NCBI GenBank assembly: GCA_012934845.2
Contig: WNNJ02000940.1
Span: 1-64,000, forward strand
Reading direction: 5' to 3'
DNA from: Pomphorhynchus laevis
Lineage: Eukaryota > Acanthocephala > Palaeacanthocephala > Echinorhynchida > Pomphorhynchidae
Length of the DNA stretch: 64,000 nucleotides
Positions 21,228-33,005 of this stretch are shown here, one piece after another. The translations under genes were made by a program, and so were the position numbers. The notes under the pieces were generated by a model. That model ran no database searches. It was given only the letters and a program-made list of their open reading frames with translations, and had not been told where the DNA came from. Each line of letters starts with the position of its first letter. Positions within the stretch are counted from its first letter, which is position 1.

Positions 21228-23074
21228 GTATCAACTGATTTGACATATATTTGAAATATACTTTTTTTACATATTTATTATTTATTTAACATATTATTAT
21301 ATTATATATTTATAATGAAAATGTATTATATTTATCATCGATAAACACTGATCCCAATCGCGACAAGTGGCATTGTTCCAAAGTATGTATGTCTTTTATT
21401 GAAAATTACTCGGAAACGCTCGTTTTATAGCGTTTGATTTAAATTTGACGTCTCATCATAAGTAGTCTCTCCGTACGGTTTTCATATAATAACATAAGCA
21501 GATATCATAGCAGTTTATGCAAACGTTGACTCTTATTAATCATCTTACTTATTCTAACCGATTAAATATAAACATTTGACGTCATTACGTTCATTTTAAG
21601 TTAAGAAAAAATCTGCACACTATTTTCATTTCGCTCAATAACATTTCAATTTGTTAACAAGAGCAAATTACTCAGAAACTTCAAATCGTGGATATGTTAA
21701 ATGTTGTTCTGAAAAACAACGATGCTAAATTATCCGGAATATATGAACACTAGATTTTCATTTTGCTCAATAACATTTTGATTGATAAGTTTGTCTCTTC
21801 TCTACCTATTATTATTTAAATGACGACTAGTCTTGTTACAATTTATTATCATTTATTATTTACTGAGCGCAAATTCAATTCTGCTTTAATTAGATAATTT
21901 CGTCAATTATTACAAAAGACAATTTTCTCATAACTCTTTTCATAAAGAAGATCCACAATTAATGGATTAAAATCCACAATTAAACTGGAATGGTGACATT
22001 CCAGTTTTTGTCTCCTAAAAATTTAAATTATATTTAAATATAATTTAAATATAAATTATAATTAAATTATAAATTATAATTTAATTTTCTTCTTTTCACT
22101 ATATTTTTTGTCTAGACATTAGTATCAGTTTTAGACCGACATGTTCAATTTACTAAATTTTAAATGCAAAATCCTCTTTATCAATTCAAAATATCGAATA
22201 AGCAAATAAGCCATAAAAATAAGCCTCTTATACGATTTTTTAACGTAAAGCATACACAGTTTACTTTGTTCCTATAAACTTAAATGGTATTTTTATGTAT
22301 TTATTAATTACACATGCCACATATTTTAAAAATATGTTTTCAAAAGAGACAGTAGATTATAATTTGTAAATATTCAAAATTTTAAATATAAAATTGTGGA
22401 ATCACAAAATCAAGATATTGATTTCATGTAAGCTGAGGATCATTTTAATTAAATTGTTAAATTAAAATATTATAACAATTAAATATTTAATTTTTAAATT
22501 TAAAAATTTATATAATAATTTATTATTTAAATTGTCACGTATAGTGTTTTTATAATTTAGTTGATATATGATGTAGTCTATAGGATTTAGTCTATAATAA
22601 ATTGATTGCTTTAATAAATTCGATATTCTCATAAATAATTATTTTAAATGATTGCGTTTTACTTTATGTGACCTGCATATTTTTACGCAGGTCACATTAA
22701 GCAATTCCCGGTTTTGATCAATTAAAATGTGATGTTGCCACTCATGATGGACAAGTTTAAACAGTATTTGTAATTTTAACATCAAACATTATGCTAAAAT
22801 GCTCATGTATCTTAGTCTTTAATAGGATGCGAGCAGCTTGCTTATAATTTTTTTATAAAAAATTTGATTTAAAATAATGAATTAGATTACGATTAAATAA
22901 TGTTTGACATTTGTCAAGTGAAAAGTATCTATTCTAAGCATGAACATATATAATGCAAATTTAGATGTTTAAATTTATTTGTTTAAACATTTATTTATTT
23001 ATTCATTGATTAATTAATTAATTTATTTATTTATTCATATTTGTTTTTAATCAAATATGTATCGAATATTTTAG
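21228..23074. other. AT-rich intron sequence
   Basis: No element recognised. A 10-bp stem hairpin tgtgacctgc/gcaggtcaca lies at about 22668-22698. A phrase aacatttcaatttgttaac / aacattttgattgataag recurs near 21640 and 21770. Confidence 0.4.
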
Positions 23075-23173
23075 CTAGGTATTCGGAAATACCGTTAAAT
23101 ATAAATATCGATCCGACATTGATCTTAGATGATGACACTCTATGTACATCTATACTTTACACTAACGACGAAG
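23075..23173 (+). CDS. Host gene exon 5 (99 nt, phase 1-1)
   Basis: Acceptor gaatattttag and donor GAAG/GTATTT enclose 2 + 96 + 1 nt. Open in the required phase, joined to exon 4 by G|CT (Ala). Encodes RYSEIPLNINIDPTLILDDD followed by a short polar tail ending NDE. No domain recognised. Confidence 0.55.
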
Positions 23174-23269
23174 GTATTTACAATGCTTATAATGATCCCT
23201 TGGTTATAAATTATTAAAGATTTATTTAATAAAATATTTTTTAATTAAAAAAATATTTATTCTGTTTGA

Positions 23270-24175
23270 TTTTTTATCTGTTGACAAGGACCGTTTGGTC
23301 GAAAGTTCCAATAAAAACGATTCAAACTGTATTTCGCAAGTCTACAATGAGTGATCGATACAACAATCTAATCAAAGACTTGCTCGCAACTACGTCTAAT
23401 TAAAAAAATATTGTCTATTTAATAGACAAAAAATTTTTCTTTTAAATCGATTCTAATTTTTGTTGACAAAGCAACCAGTCCAGAATCTTGTGCTCGTCTC
23501 ATTTCTACCGCTTCAAAATTGTGCCTGGGGCTTTCCTCCAAGCATTACAGATAGCTTCCGTTGGCACCCGGATTGATGACCAATAAATGTCCACCGCAGT
23601 TGTACTCAGACTTGGCGTTCAATGTGTTCAAGCACATTGATGTATATGCGGTGAACAGGTCCGGAAAAACAGCGCCCACGCGCTAGAATGCAACAAAACA
23701 TAAGGCAGAAATGTACGCCATTCAGCGGTCAATGAAATTGTGAGAATGGCCCTAGCATCCACAGGAATTCCGTTCAGACTGGAATCCGTCGGTTTGACTA
23801 TAGTTGACGACAATCGGTCCGACGGGGCTTCGTTACTGCCGTGGGAGGCGGGGCAAGTGCTCGTTTGGAACTTTACATGCCCAAACACTTTAGCAACCAG
23901 TCACGTAGCGCGCAGTACATTCTGAAAGTTCCGCAACTGATGAACTTGTGAAGCGGACCAAATATAGCGGCTTAGATGAAGGACAGTACAAATTTGTTCC
24001 GATCGCCATCGAAACCATGGGAGCAGTTGGTACCAGAGCAGGATTATTTTGCAGCTTATGGGAAAAATTAGTTAGGTCGACCTAGATAAACGGGCAATAA
24101 GTTTCCTCATGAGCGAATTATCGCTGCGGTGCAACGAGGAAACGCGGCTTGTTTTGCAGAGTAGGCAGGAGAAAC
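23270..24175 (+). mobile_element. Retroelement C-terminal region, unclassified, broken
   Basis: A GC-richer island in AT-rich DNA. The + strand carries, with interruptions, a C-terminal region I have seen behind RTs in many invertebrate elements: LLTRTVWSK.., ALQIASVGTRIDD, a Cys/His block (CICGEQVRKNSAHALEC), then RHSAVNEIVRMALASTGIPF, DDNRSDGASLLPW and GQVLVWNFTCPNTLATSHV. The spacing D...(14)...WNxT resembles PD-(D/E)XK nucleases, but the family name is uncertain. It could be the tail of the element whose RT pieces lie at 4.6, 5.6 and 25.2 kb. Clearly a fossil with multiple breaks. Confidence 0.55.
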
Positions 24176-25187
24176 ATCACTATATTTATAATGAACTGTA
24201 TTAACAATATATTATAATTTTAATAAAAAAATATTTTTTTAAATCTTTAATAAATAAAAAATAATTTTAATTATTACTAAATAATTAAAATTATTAATAA
24301 ATTTATTAATAATTAATTAATAATTAATTTAATAATTAATATGATAGATTAATGTGATTAGATATGTTTCTCATATCTAATCACATCCATATCGGAATTT
24401 GTTTATTGGAGTTGGATAATTGCATTATTTTGTTTCGTACGTTAAACGAAATCAATTATTCGTAAGTTAAAATCAATTAATCATCATCAGTCGATAGAAT
24501 ATAATTTTCACTGGCTTCACATATTTGTCTTATGTTCACTCTATTCAATGTTATTGGCTCATGTGTAATAAGTAGCTAGAAGCCTGTTATAAGTAGTTAG
24601 AATACAAACTTAAGTCTACACTCTCATCCAAAATGTTTATGTTTATTAATTATATGTTCAAAATGTTTATCAAAACAATATTTGAAAATGTATTAAGCCT
24701 CGATTAGTATAATCCGAATAAAAACGTCGCTGGTTTAATATAGAAACATGATTTTTATTTTATCTAATTGTGTTTTTATTTTATTCGACTTTCGGAATAA
24801 ACTATTAACTGTGGCAACTTTGCGCCTATAAAAATATCGCGTTCGAGAAATAGCATAATTAAAATTTGTCAAAATACCGTTTATATATTATTTCTTTTAT
24901 ATAATTTATTATAATATACATATTTATTATATTTTTATATCCAAATATTAAGAAAGCATTAAGTTAATTCTCCATTTGTCTTAATGTGCTATTTAGAAAC
25001 TAAATATATATGCACAGACATTTATAGTACGAGAACGTTATAGAATATAATTAAATGTTACATATATTAAATATATTAAATATATTAAATATTAAATAAT
25101 ATGAGAGTGTTATTTTAATGCTAGCAATAAAATTTGTTACTGAAAATAATATTTTCAGTGACAAATTTAACAATTTAAACCATTTTT
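24176..25187. other. AT-rich intron sequence
   Basis: Nothing recognised except a hairpin atgtgattagatatg/catatctaatcacat at about 24353-24387 and short atattaaatatattaaat tandem text near 25060. Confidence 0.4.
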
Positions 25188-25415
25188 AAACCCTTGTAGT
25201 TTAACGCCACACACAAAACGCAAATGATCATGGTCGGCTAAGTATAAATAGACGGACTATTTATATTATTTATAAATAAAAAAATAATGCTAAATAAAAT
25301 TTAAATAATTAAATACTAAATATCTATAAATAATAAATGATTATAAAAATAAATGATAGGAGGACCGTTTTTAACACTATCTGACCCAAGCAGAACATTC
25401 AAAGAATAGATTATC
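25188..25415 (-). mobile_element. RT fragment split by an insertion
   Basis: Two halves of the RT piece seen at 4.6 kb (ttgtagtttaacgccacacac at about 25195; ggaggaccgtttttaacact to attcaaagaatag at 25360-25412) are separated by about 110 bp of PLE-repeat-like AT-rich sequence. Shows the order of events: the RT fragment is older than the PLE repeat. Confidence 0.6.
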
Positions 25416-25419
25416 TAAT

Positions 25420-25625
25420 AAATAATTCTTATATAAGATTTATACAATTTATATCAAGTTAAAATTAAAAATTGAAATTAAAAATAAAAGCCAATTTTTA
25501 TGAATTGACTAATAAATAACATATCAGAATATGTTATTTATTATTATTTATTAATATTATTCTGATACGTTGTATCAGAATAAGGATTGGAGGTCATCAG
25601 GAGGAACTGATACCCGTTCTGGATT
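25420..25625 (-). mobile_element. PLE terminal-repeat copy (partial)
   Basis: Marker words atttatatcaagttaaaat, tgaattgactaataaataac and ataaggattggaggtcatca are present. A 40-bp A/T duplication interrupts gtatcagaa. It stops after the first arm of the RNA fold. Confidence 0.65.
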
Positions 25626-25739
25626 TTTTAAATTTACTAAAAATTCAGTCTTGGAATTTACTATTGAAAATGAAATTTACGACAGATTATAATTTCTGGA
25701 TGTCAAAATCTTAAAATCAGGCAGTCACTTATTATTATA

Positions 25740-25995
25740 TTTATTATAATAAATAATAAACAATTATATAAGATTTTATACAATTTATATTTATATCAAG
25801 TTAAAATTTAAAAGTCAAAATTTAAAATAAAAATCAATTTTTACGAATTGACAAATAAATAAAATACCATGTATCATAATAAGGATTAGAGATCATTAGG
25901 AGAAACTGCTATGCTATCAGGTTCTGGCACCTATTCCTCGACCCGACATAGCAGAGGTATCAAACACGTGCTAATGGCGTATCCATTGTTTGTGC
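25740..25995 (-). mobile_element. PLE terminal-repeat copy with RNA-fold region
   Basis: Diverged copy that keeps both arms of stem B (ctgctatg/catagcag), while stem A reads GATACC/GGTGCC and the 5' hairpin reads GGATACGC/ACGTGTTT in PLE sense. These paired changes are the main evidence that the fold is selected. Confidence 0.65.
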
Positions 25996-26394
25996 AATAT
26001 CTCTAAGTTTATATATAGAGATATATTTTATATAGAGATATATTCTCTATATTTTTCATAATGAAAAATATACAAAAATTAAAATCTCATAGACATACGT
26101 ACATTGAATTCGGGAAGAATTCAACGAATTCAACAGGAGGCAGGTTAGTGTTAAATGGAGCTTCAAGAATGCAGCGTCTAGAACACCGACTACGAATCTA
26201 TAAGCAGTATTGAATAAAGGTCCTCAACTTATTTCGATGGCTTAAGCAAGCTTTAAATAAATACATTGTAATACCGAGGTAACGTTAAGTTCACTCCACG
26301 CTAAGCTTTGTCTTACTGTGTTAACATATGAAACTGACTGTTTAAAAACTGATAAAGTAAGAGATGTACCTGAATTTGCAACTTTCATCAGAGA

Positions 26395-26605
26395 GCATCA
26401 TGCCAACAGTTGTCGTTGCTTTTATCTTCACTGACGTACCTTTAAAATCATCAATTCAATTGGACTCGTTAATTTTATCTAATGATTGTATGAACCCAAA
26501 ATTAAATTGTATTGAATGAACATATATTTTGTTATGGTGTACAGAAAAATTTGCTATATATGAAAAAATTGATGGTGTGGCAATGGGATTGCCGTTATTC
26601 TAGTT
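26395..26605 (+). pseudogene. Canonical Penelope RT fragment
   Basis: Encodes, with breaks, a FTDVPLKSSIQLDSLIL block (RT motif A region) and then FAIYEKIDGVAMGLPL, matching the Penelope motif YxQxDGVAMGSPLSP. It belongs to the GIY-YIG-bearing PLE type, not to the GVPMGGNS family at 13.9 kb. Confidence 0.6.
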
Positions 26606-26676
26606 ATTATTTTAAATTAAAGAACATTCGTTTGTATTTAATTTAAATTTTTAAAATTTCAAAATTTACTATTAAG

Positions 26677-26808
26677 TTCGTACTTATTCAAATGATTTTG
26701 ATCACATCATTGACATTGCTAATTTCAACGAGACTAGTGGATTTGCAGATGAATTGTCGATTAATGAACTATCCAAAAATGACTTGCATAGCACATCAAC
26801 CTTAAAGC
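26677..26808 (+). CDS. Host gene exon 6 (132 nt, phase 1-1)
   Basis: Acceptor ttactattaag and donor AAGC/GTAAGA en­close 2 + 129 + 1 nt, open in the required phase. Split Val codon G|TT. Encodes an acidic segment (YSNDFDHIIDIANFNETSGF, then DELSINELSKNDLHSTST). An alternative donor AAAA/GTATTT ten bases downstream would also leave phase 1. Confidence 0.5.
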
Positions 26809-26972
26809 GTAAGAAAAGTATTTTTTATCGTATTGCTTTATGGAAATCTCGAATGCAAGGCATTATGGTTTAGCTAACACATAAATATATTAGAAATCAG
26901 TGATTTTGATCCATCTTTTTAAATTTTGAATTTTGGGGATCAACAAAATATTGCAAGCGAATTCGATATCTG

Positions 26973-27215
26973 ATGCTAGCAAATTTAAAAGTAGGGACAT
27001 CTATATTTAGACAAGTAAAAGGTGTTCCAATGGGTGGTAATAGTAGCCCAATTATAGCTGACTTGTTTTTAAGCTTTATAAAATATGAATTTGTTCATAA
27101 CTGTGTAAAAACTAAATCTAAATTATATAAATATATAAATTATATAAATTCTATCTGAATTATATAAAAAATGAAAGATATGTTTCGATATATTGATGAT
27201 TATATTATATTGATG
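26973..27215 (+). mobile_element. PLE RT fragment (GVPMGGNS family)
   Basis: Starts abruptly at KVGTSIFRQVKGVPMGG, nearly identical to 14156 onward, and decays after YEFVHNCVKTKSKLYKY into a rearranged YIDD region. 5'- and 3'-truncated. Confidence 0.75.
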
Positions 27216-29111
27216 ATATTTATTACTATTAGTTTTTATTAAGTGAACACAGCTATCACGATTGTTTAATTCGTTATAAAACTAATATTGGTTATTTAAT
27301 TAAACCTAATAGTTAAATGAATTTAGAGTAAAAATTTGGATTATTTTCTATTATTAGAATTTCCAAAAAATAAAAGAAATTAGCTCCTTAATTTAATTAA
27401 TTTAAAATGTATAATGTTAGATTTCGTTTTAATAAAAGAAAATTTATTAATAAGTTATATTGCTCCAAATTTTTAAATTTGGAATTTTAGAGCAGGATCA
27501 ATAAGATACCAATTAATTTTCATGATTCGCTAACTGCTGTTTGCATTATCAGAGACCGAAACAAAGTCAGTATGTTTCTGAGTTGCAGCAGATTGCGAAA
27601 TTTATAATGTAAGATTATTGTCTTAAATTTATCGTCTGTAAAACTAGTCGTTATGGCATCGGAATAATCACAATCAAGTAAATTTAAGATTATTTGCAGA
27701 ATCGAAATTTGAAAATTTTAGTTTATAATTTTATTCGTTCGATAACGCTAGATAAATCACAAGGAATGCCTTCAATTAGAATCAGATATGTTATGAGAAG
27801 TATATTTTTGCCAAAGCGCAATTACAGTATATAATATAAAGTATATAAAGTATTTATTTATAAAGTATTTATTAAAGTATGAAGTATATTTGATTGATAT
27901 TGCTGGATAATATTAGGTAAGATATGCGGCATAAAGACTGCCCATTCATGCAGTGATGGAAGCTTTAGCGAAGATCGCTACATGCAATTAACAATGCATT
28001 CAGCATTTTAAATTGAGACAGACTGTTAACGAATATTGACATGATTTCCCTTTATGTTAATATTGAGGGTGTAAGAAGGTGTAATGCAAAAAATTGCTAT
28101 CAACAGCAACATTTGCAGAGTCATCTATACCTTGCACAAAATTGTTCCAAATTTTTAATAAAGATATGCACAGATTTGTTACTCTTGTGGACAAATCTTA
28201 TTATATATAACAACCTATGACTTGTAAAATTATATATGGATTGAATTATGGAGTTAATTTAAATTCAACGAAATGTAATTTGCTTGTAAAACAAAGAATT
28301 TAGCCTGTTTCATCAAAGTACTGAAGGATGGAATTAAGGTCTCGGTTGTTTCATTGGGGACAATAACTATCTTAAGAGCAAAGTGCTGAAGAAAATAATT
28401 TAATTCAGAAAATAGCAAGATTTTGAATTTGATAAAAAGAAAAATAGAATTATTTAATTCTCAACGAATGATTGTGAATTTTGCTATACATAATGTCAGT
28501 AAGAAATTGATATTCACATAGTCGACTTGCCATCTTTCAAAATATTTAGGATTTTTTTTCTTAAAAATCAACACTTCAAGGAATCTGTTGTTGTACGCTA
28601 TGGACTACAATATTTTGTCAAAGTGTTTTGCATATTCGGAGAACCGTTTAGACTAACACATGCTATCTTCTTCAGAATTGATGCAGGCAAAATCGAGATA
28701 CGCTTGAATCGATTCTGAAACTTGCCTTTCATCAAATTGATAAATAAGGAGAATTGCAGCCAGTTGATGAATGAACTTAGTAAGCTTAGATATATCGACG
28801 AAAGGAATCGAGCGGTCATTCGTTAAACTATTGTGCCTATTTACTTAAATTATTTTCACATATAGGGCTATCAAATGATATATTAGCATTCATACAAGTT
28901 ATACATTCGATTGATACAGCGTGATCATATATTTAGCCGCCTAGCACCTAGGGTTTGCTAGGCCATCCAATCTAAAGATTAGCCGACAGTAGCAGTTACC
29001 TCAAAAGAGTGAATAAAATATAAATCGTAATGATATTCTTTTTAAACCAAATTAAATGAAAAATGTTTAAGTATATAATTGATTTTACTTTGTTAACATT
29101 TTATTTTTAAG
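27216..29111. other. Intron sequence with unassigned degraded text
   Basis: No confident gene. A stretch at 28030-28260 (NIDMISLYVNIEG) faintly recalls the PLE/LINE RT motif A region. 28500-28820 has overlapping frames on both strands (MPSFKIFRIFFLKN... on +) without motif. Confidence 0.3.
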
Positions 29112-29252
29112 CTCAAAATAATACAGAGAAAACAAATTATATGAGTGAATCTAAAAGTTTAATCGATTCAATAGATACATCTAATATCTTGATCGATGAG
29201 CTACAAGATAAACACAAGGAAAGCTTTAGAAATCATATAGAACCAAAAAAAG
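29112..29252 (+). CDS. Host gene exon 7 (141 nt, phase 1-1)
   Basis: Acceptor atttttaag and strong donor AAAG/GTGAGC enclose 2 + 138 + 1 nt, open in the required phase. Split Pro codon C|CT from exon 6. Encodes NNTEKTNYMSESKSLIDSID followed by a helical-looking charged stretch ending NHIEPKK. Confidence 0.55.
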
Positions 29253-29570
29253 GTGAGCAAATGTAAACAACTATGTTGATCATGTTATGAAATATTAACT
29301 TTTGAAATATGTAAAAATTGTAAAATTTTATAATATAATATAAATATAATATATATAAATATACAATATATACACAATATATAATATATCATAATATATT
29401 TTCAATGCATTATATATATTCTAGCTTTTGGCGTTCGCCTTATTTAGGAATTTAGGAATTCTGAAATTTAGTCTAAATTTAAGTCTGTAAAAATACATTT
29501 ACCAAATATCATTCGAAAGATGATTCCAAATATTAACAATCATTTAAGCCCAACGTGAAAGAGCACCGAT

Positions 29571-29612
29571 GACGGTATTAGATAACGTTTCGATATCACA
29601 ATGGTTCATCAG
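29571..29612 (-). ncRNA. Hammerhead-ribozyme-like core, copy A
   Basis: Minus strand: CTGATGA, a decayed stem II (ACCA/TATC), GAAA, stem III CGTTAT-cta-ATACCG and GTC at the expected cleavage position. The order (CUGAUGA, stem II, GAAA, stem III, UH) is that of a type I hammerhead. Stem I could not be drawn convincingly. Confidence 0.5.
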
Positions 29613-30094
29613 TAAAATATCCCTCCCACTGCTGGATGCAGAGGAGAACTAGCGGACGGCAAGAACCGAATCATGTGTATGAAGTACTAGAACACCTTTG
29701 GTAACCTCGTAGAGTGCTTAACCAGCACTACGGCTTCACCAAAACGTAATATTAGTAAAAGCGCTGGCAAATGCCAGCGCATGTATATCTTATATCGGCT
29801 AACTTCTTTTAATTATGAATTTCTTCAACGATACTATTCAACTTGAATTATGATAACAATCATTTAAGCCCGACACGAAAGAACGACGATAACAGTATTA
29901 GATGTTAGCCGATATAAAAGATACCTGCGCTGGCATTTGCCAGTGCTTTTTTTAATAATACTATTTGGTGAATCCGTAGTGCTGGTTTTGCACTCAATGA
30001 CGTTACTAGAGGTGTTCTAGTACCTCATACACATAATTCGTTTCTTGCAGTCTGCTAATCCTCCTCTGCTTCCAGCAGTGGGAGGGATCTTTCA

Positions 30095-30137
30095 CTGATG
30101 AGTCATTATGATGATGAAAAGGTATCTAATACTGTTA
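30095..30137 (+). ncRNA. Hammerhead-ribozyme-like core, copy B
   Basis: Plus strand: CTGATGA (30095-30101), stem II GTCA/TGAT with loop TTATGA, GAAA (30116-30119), then stem III GGTAT-cta-ATACT and GTT. It keeps the full CUGAUGA and GAAA boxes. Stem I not resolved. Confidence 0.5.
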
Positions 30138-30742
30138 TCATAGTTTTTTTGTGTCTGGCTTAAATGATTCTTAACATAATTCACGCTGAATAGTATCGTT
30201 TAACAAATTCATAATTAAAAGAAGCACTGGCAAATGCCAGCGCAGGTATCTTTTATATCTTTTCAATCTAAAATTATTGTTATCATAATTCACGCGGAAT
30301 GGTATCGTTTGAGAGATTCCATTTCTAACATATATAGATGAAACTCGTTGTTGATCTGATAAGTTAACATGTGTTGTTACTTGTTCACTATTTATTTGTA
30401 CAAATATTACTATTCATACCTTAATCTTACGTCATCTAAGTATTTGTTATTTAATTAGTATTTGATATTTAATTAAATATTTTATTCAATTGTCAACTAA
30501 TAAAAGTTGTTTTCTCAAAGGAAAAAAGTAATTATTACTAAGATTTATTGAAGATTTATTTTAAGATTTATTAAATATTTATTATTATTTATTATTTATA
30601 TAAAGAATAAATTTTATTTTATGTAAAGATTAAAAATTTAAAAGATTTATTAAAATTGTAAATTTGTACATATATTTTGAAATGAAAATTTATTTTATTT
30701 ATTTATTTAATGAAACGAGCATTTTACTCTTTTGCTTTTTAG

Positions 30743-30826
30743 AAAATCTGATATCGAAGGAAAATATAAAAATGTGGAAATCGACTATAAAGAAGTTGTT
30801 AAATCAATATGAATCATCTGCTAAAG
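30743..30826 (+). CDS. Host gene exon 8 (84 nt, phase 1-1)
   Basis: Excellent acceptor ttttgctttttag; donor AAAG/GTGTGT. 2 + 81 + 1 nt, open in the required phase, split Glu codon G|AA. Encodes basic text with MWKSTIKKLLNQYESSAK. If the donor is not used, the frame stays open to a TGA at 30885, which would make this an alternative terminal exon with 19 more basic residues (RRWRLNRMLRKMHVKN end). Confidence 0.55.
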
Positions 30827-31557
30827 GTGTGTCACGTAGATGGAGATTAAATAGGATGTTACGAAAGATGCACGTTAAGAATTGAATCGAGTACTTACTA
30901 AAGAAATTACTCTTTTAGTAGACAAAACACAAAATAATCTAAAAATATATGTATATGGTGGAGCTTGTAAAATATTCAAATATTCAATAGTTTTCCATAT
31001 ATGCAATCTATAAAGAATATTGATTTTTACTAATATAAATTAATATAAGACAATTTTGCATTAGTTATTTAATGCGAAATTCGGTTTATAGTTCACTTTG
31101 TCAAAATGACAATAGCAATTTAACACTCGATGTAATCCGATAGACAACTTGATAACAAAAGTATATTATTTTTGTATCAAAGAATTTTAATACTGAGTAG
31201 CAACAGGTCCATTCTATTTCCGCTGATATACAACGCTGCCATTTTAAAGACGTTACGAGGTAATTACAATGCTTTAGATTAGTTTTCTCTAGAGTTAGAA
31301 ATGCTTAAATCGAATTATACAATTTTAAAAATGTATAAATTTATACATATTTTTATATGTTACATTTCAAAATATAAATTTAAATAATATATGTTGCATT
31401 TCAAAATACTTAGTATTTCAAAATACTCTACATCATTTAAATATTATAGTTATCAGGTTGAAATTTTAGATCGTCGTAGAAGTTGCTAACACATACAATC
31501 AGGAAAAAAATTGGCATTTGAATACATTTAAATGCCAATAATACGGTATATAATATA
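30827..31557. other. AT-rich intron sequence
   Basis: Nothing recognised beyond the possible read-through end of exon 8 (to 30885). Confidence 0.4.
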
Positions 31558-31660
31558 TTAGGATGTATTAAGCCCCACTGCTATGTAGGATTTAGTAATT
31601 GGTGGCCGAAACCTGATCATATAGCTGTTTCATCTGATGATCTATAATCTTTATTTTTGT
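31558..31660 (+). mobile_element. PLE terminal-repeat fragment
   Basis: Core of the RNA-fold region only: gccccactgctatg, tggccgaaacctgat and ctgatgatctataatc. The B stem is decayed. Confidence 0.6.
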
Positions 31661-31826
31661 TTATTAATTGATAATTATTATCAATAGGAACATATAATAG
31701 TTCCTTAATTAAAGTACACACCAAATCTATAATCTCCTTTCATTTTCGATCAGATAATTTAAAAGAAACGATGAAAAAATAAAAATAACATTATCTGAAT
31801 AACGATTCAAATAGTTTAAAAAATAA

Positions 31827-31935
31827 AATATTTTGATAGCTCTTGCTATCATCATCAGGATTAAAATTAAAATGTTTGTTTGAAAACATTTTTATTTTAA
31901 TCCTGATAGCAGGAGCTATCAAAATATTTTACTTT
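31827..31935. repeat. Palindrome, gatagcaggagctatc family
   Basis: Arms taaaatattttgatagctc and gagctatcaaaatatttta, extended inward by ctatc...caggattaaaat, around a short centre. Shares gatagcaggagctatc with the palindrome at 63646-63828. Both probably derive from one MITE family. Confidence 0.7.
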
Positions 31936-32030
31936 AAAATAAAATGGAAATATTTTCTTCTTAGTTCATTAATTAATTCATAAAACTACGGGGTTATAAA
32001 AATTCTTCATGAAATAAAAGATTATTTAAG

Positions 32031-32154
32031 TGGTCGGTTTGATATTATCCTCGTGTGGTTGTTTAAATCCTATCAGCATCACTGTACACTACAATCAGTA
32101 CAGTAATGCTGATAGGATTCAAACAACCACACGAGGATAATATCAAACCGACCA
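32031..32154. repeat. Long hairpin, about 57-bp arms, 10-base loop
   Basis: From tggtcggtttgatattatcc to a loop actacaatca and back to ggataatatcaaaccgacca, with one mismatch and one unpaired base that I can see. GC-richer than its surroundings. A near-perfect foldback of this length implies recent origin or active maintenance. Confidence 0.85.
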
Positions 32155-32715
32155 GTGAAGAATAGCGGCTCGTGTAAGCAATGAATATTCACAATAGTAA
32201 AAAGACAGCTTACGGTTTACTGTCCAGTGAACATTTCGTCCTAGAACGGAATAAAAAATCGGTGTGTGGTGGATTCGAATTGCGAATATTAGTAACCACC
32301 CACACCAACTAAAGAACACAAATATTGTGTAATTTGGTTTATAAGCCAAATATAAACCAGCATTTCGGCGACGATGCGTTCAGCAGATTAATTTTATAAT
32401 ACAAAATATTTGCACGCAGTTAAATGGTCTGATTCGATTTAAAAATGGATTATTATTGAATTCGCACTTCGAAGTTGTTGAAATTTGAAATTTTATTTTA
32501 TTTAACCACATAATAGTATTTCTTATGTACTTAAAAATATTCTCGGTTTTTTAAATATATTTTATTAATATTTTATGATTAAAAGTACAATTAAAATTAA
32601 ATTTTTCAATTAAAATTAAATTGAAATTTTTAATTAAAATTCAAATTACAATTAAAATTTAAATTAATAAAGTTAATTAGACTTTAGAAATATTTTTAAA
32701 CATTAATATTCCAAT

Positions 32716-33005
32716 AATTTATTGTGTAATTCACTAAAATATTTAAATTTTTGAAAAAAAAACAAAACATTTTAAAAAATTGAAGGATTTTTGTAATTTC
32801 TTAGATCAAGATCGAGTTATAATATGAGTCATTTATAAATAATTATTGGAGCTGGATCAATAAAAAGTGGACATTTTTTGATATTTCGCCAACTTCTACA
32901 ATAAATTATAATTTTGAATTACTTCAGAAAATTGTGATTTTCTGAAGATGCTAACAGAGGTTAGCGAAATATCAATAAAAAATTTCCTCTTGAACAAATT
33001 TAAAT
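32716..33005. repeat. Inverted repeat, left arm (includes a MITE half)
   Basis: Reverse complement of about 35018-35290: shares ttgtgtaattcactaaaat, atcgagttataatatgagtc, tattggagctggatcaa and tcgccaacttctacaataaa. The arms carry a complete MITE at the right-hand site and a MITE lacking one end here. Confidence 0.7.

Larger units (their letters stand above)
29545..30325. mobile_element. Cluster of short hammerhead-bearing elements
   Basis: At least two long units and two partial ones in mixed orientation: 29550-29822 (+), a direct partial unit from 29823 to 29910, an inverted unit 29913-30215, and a partial one to 30325. Shared landmarks: catttaagcccgacac, ccctcccactgctgga, tgcagaggag, the palindrome gcgctggcaaatgccagcgc, and tatcggctaac. 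The direct pair is joined through a single ttaattatgaatttcttc block. Same family as the isolated element at 42209-42554. Too short to code; non-autonomous. Confidence 0.7.

Noticed and set aside
30664-30742. Start of the 73-aa ORF at 30664 as a real start
   Set aside because: The first part is hydrophobic A/T text before a strong acceptor at 30742; exon 8 explains the conserved-looking part.
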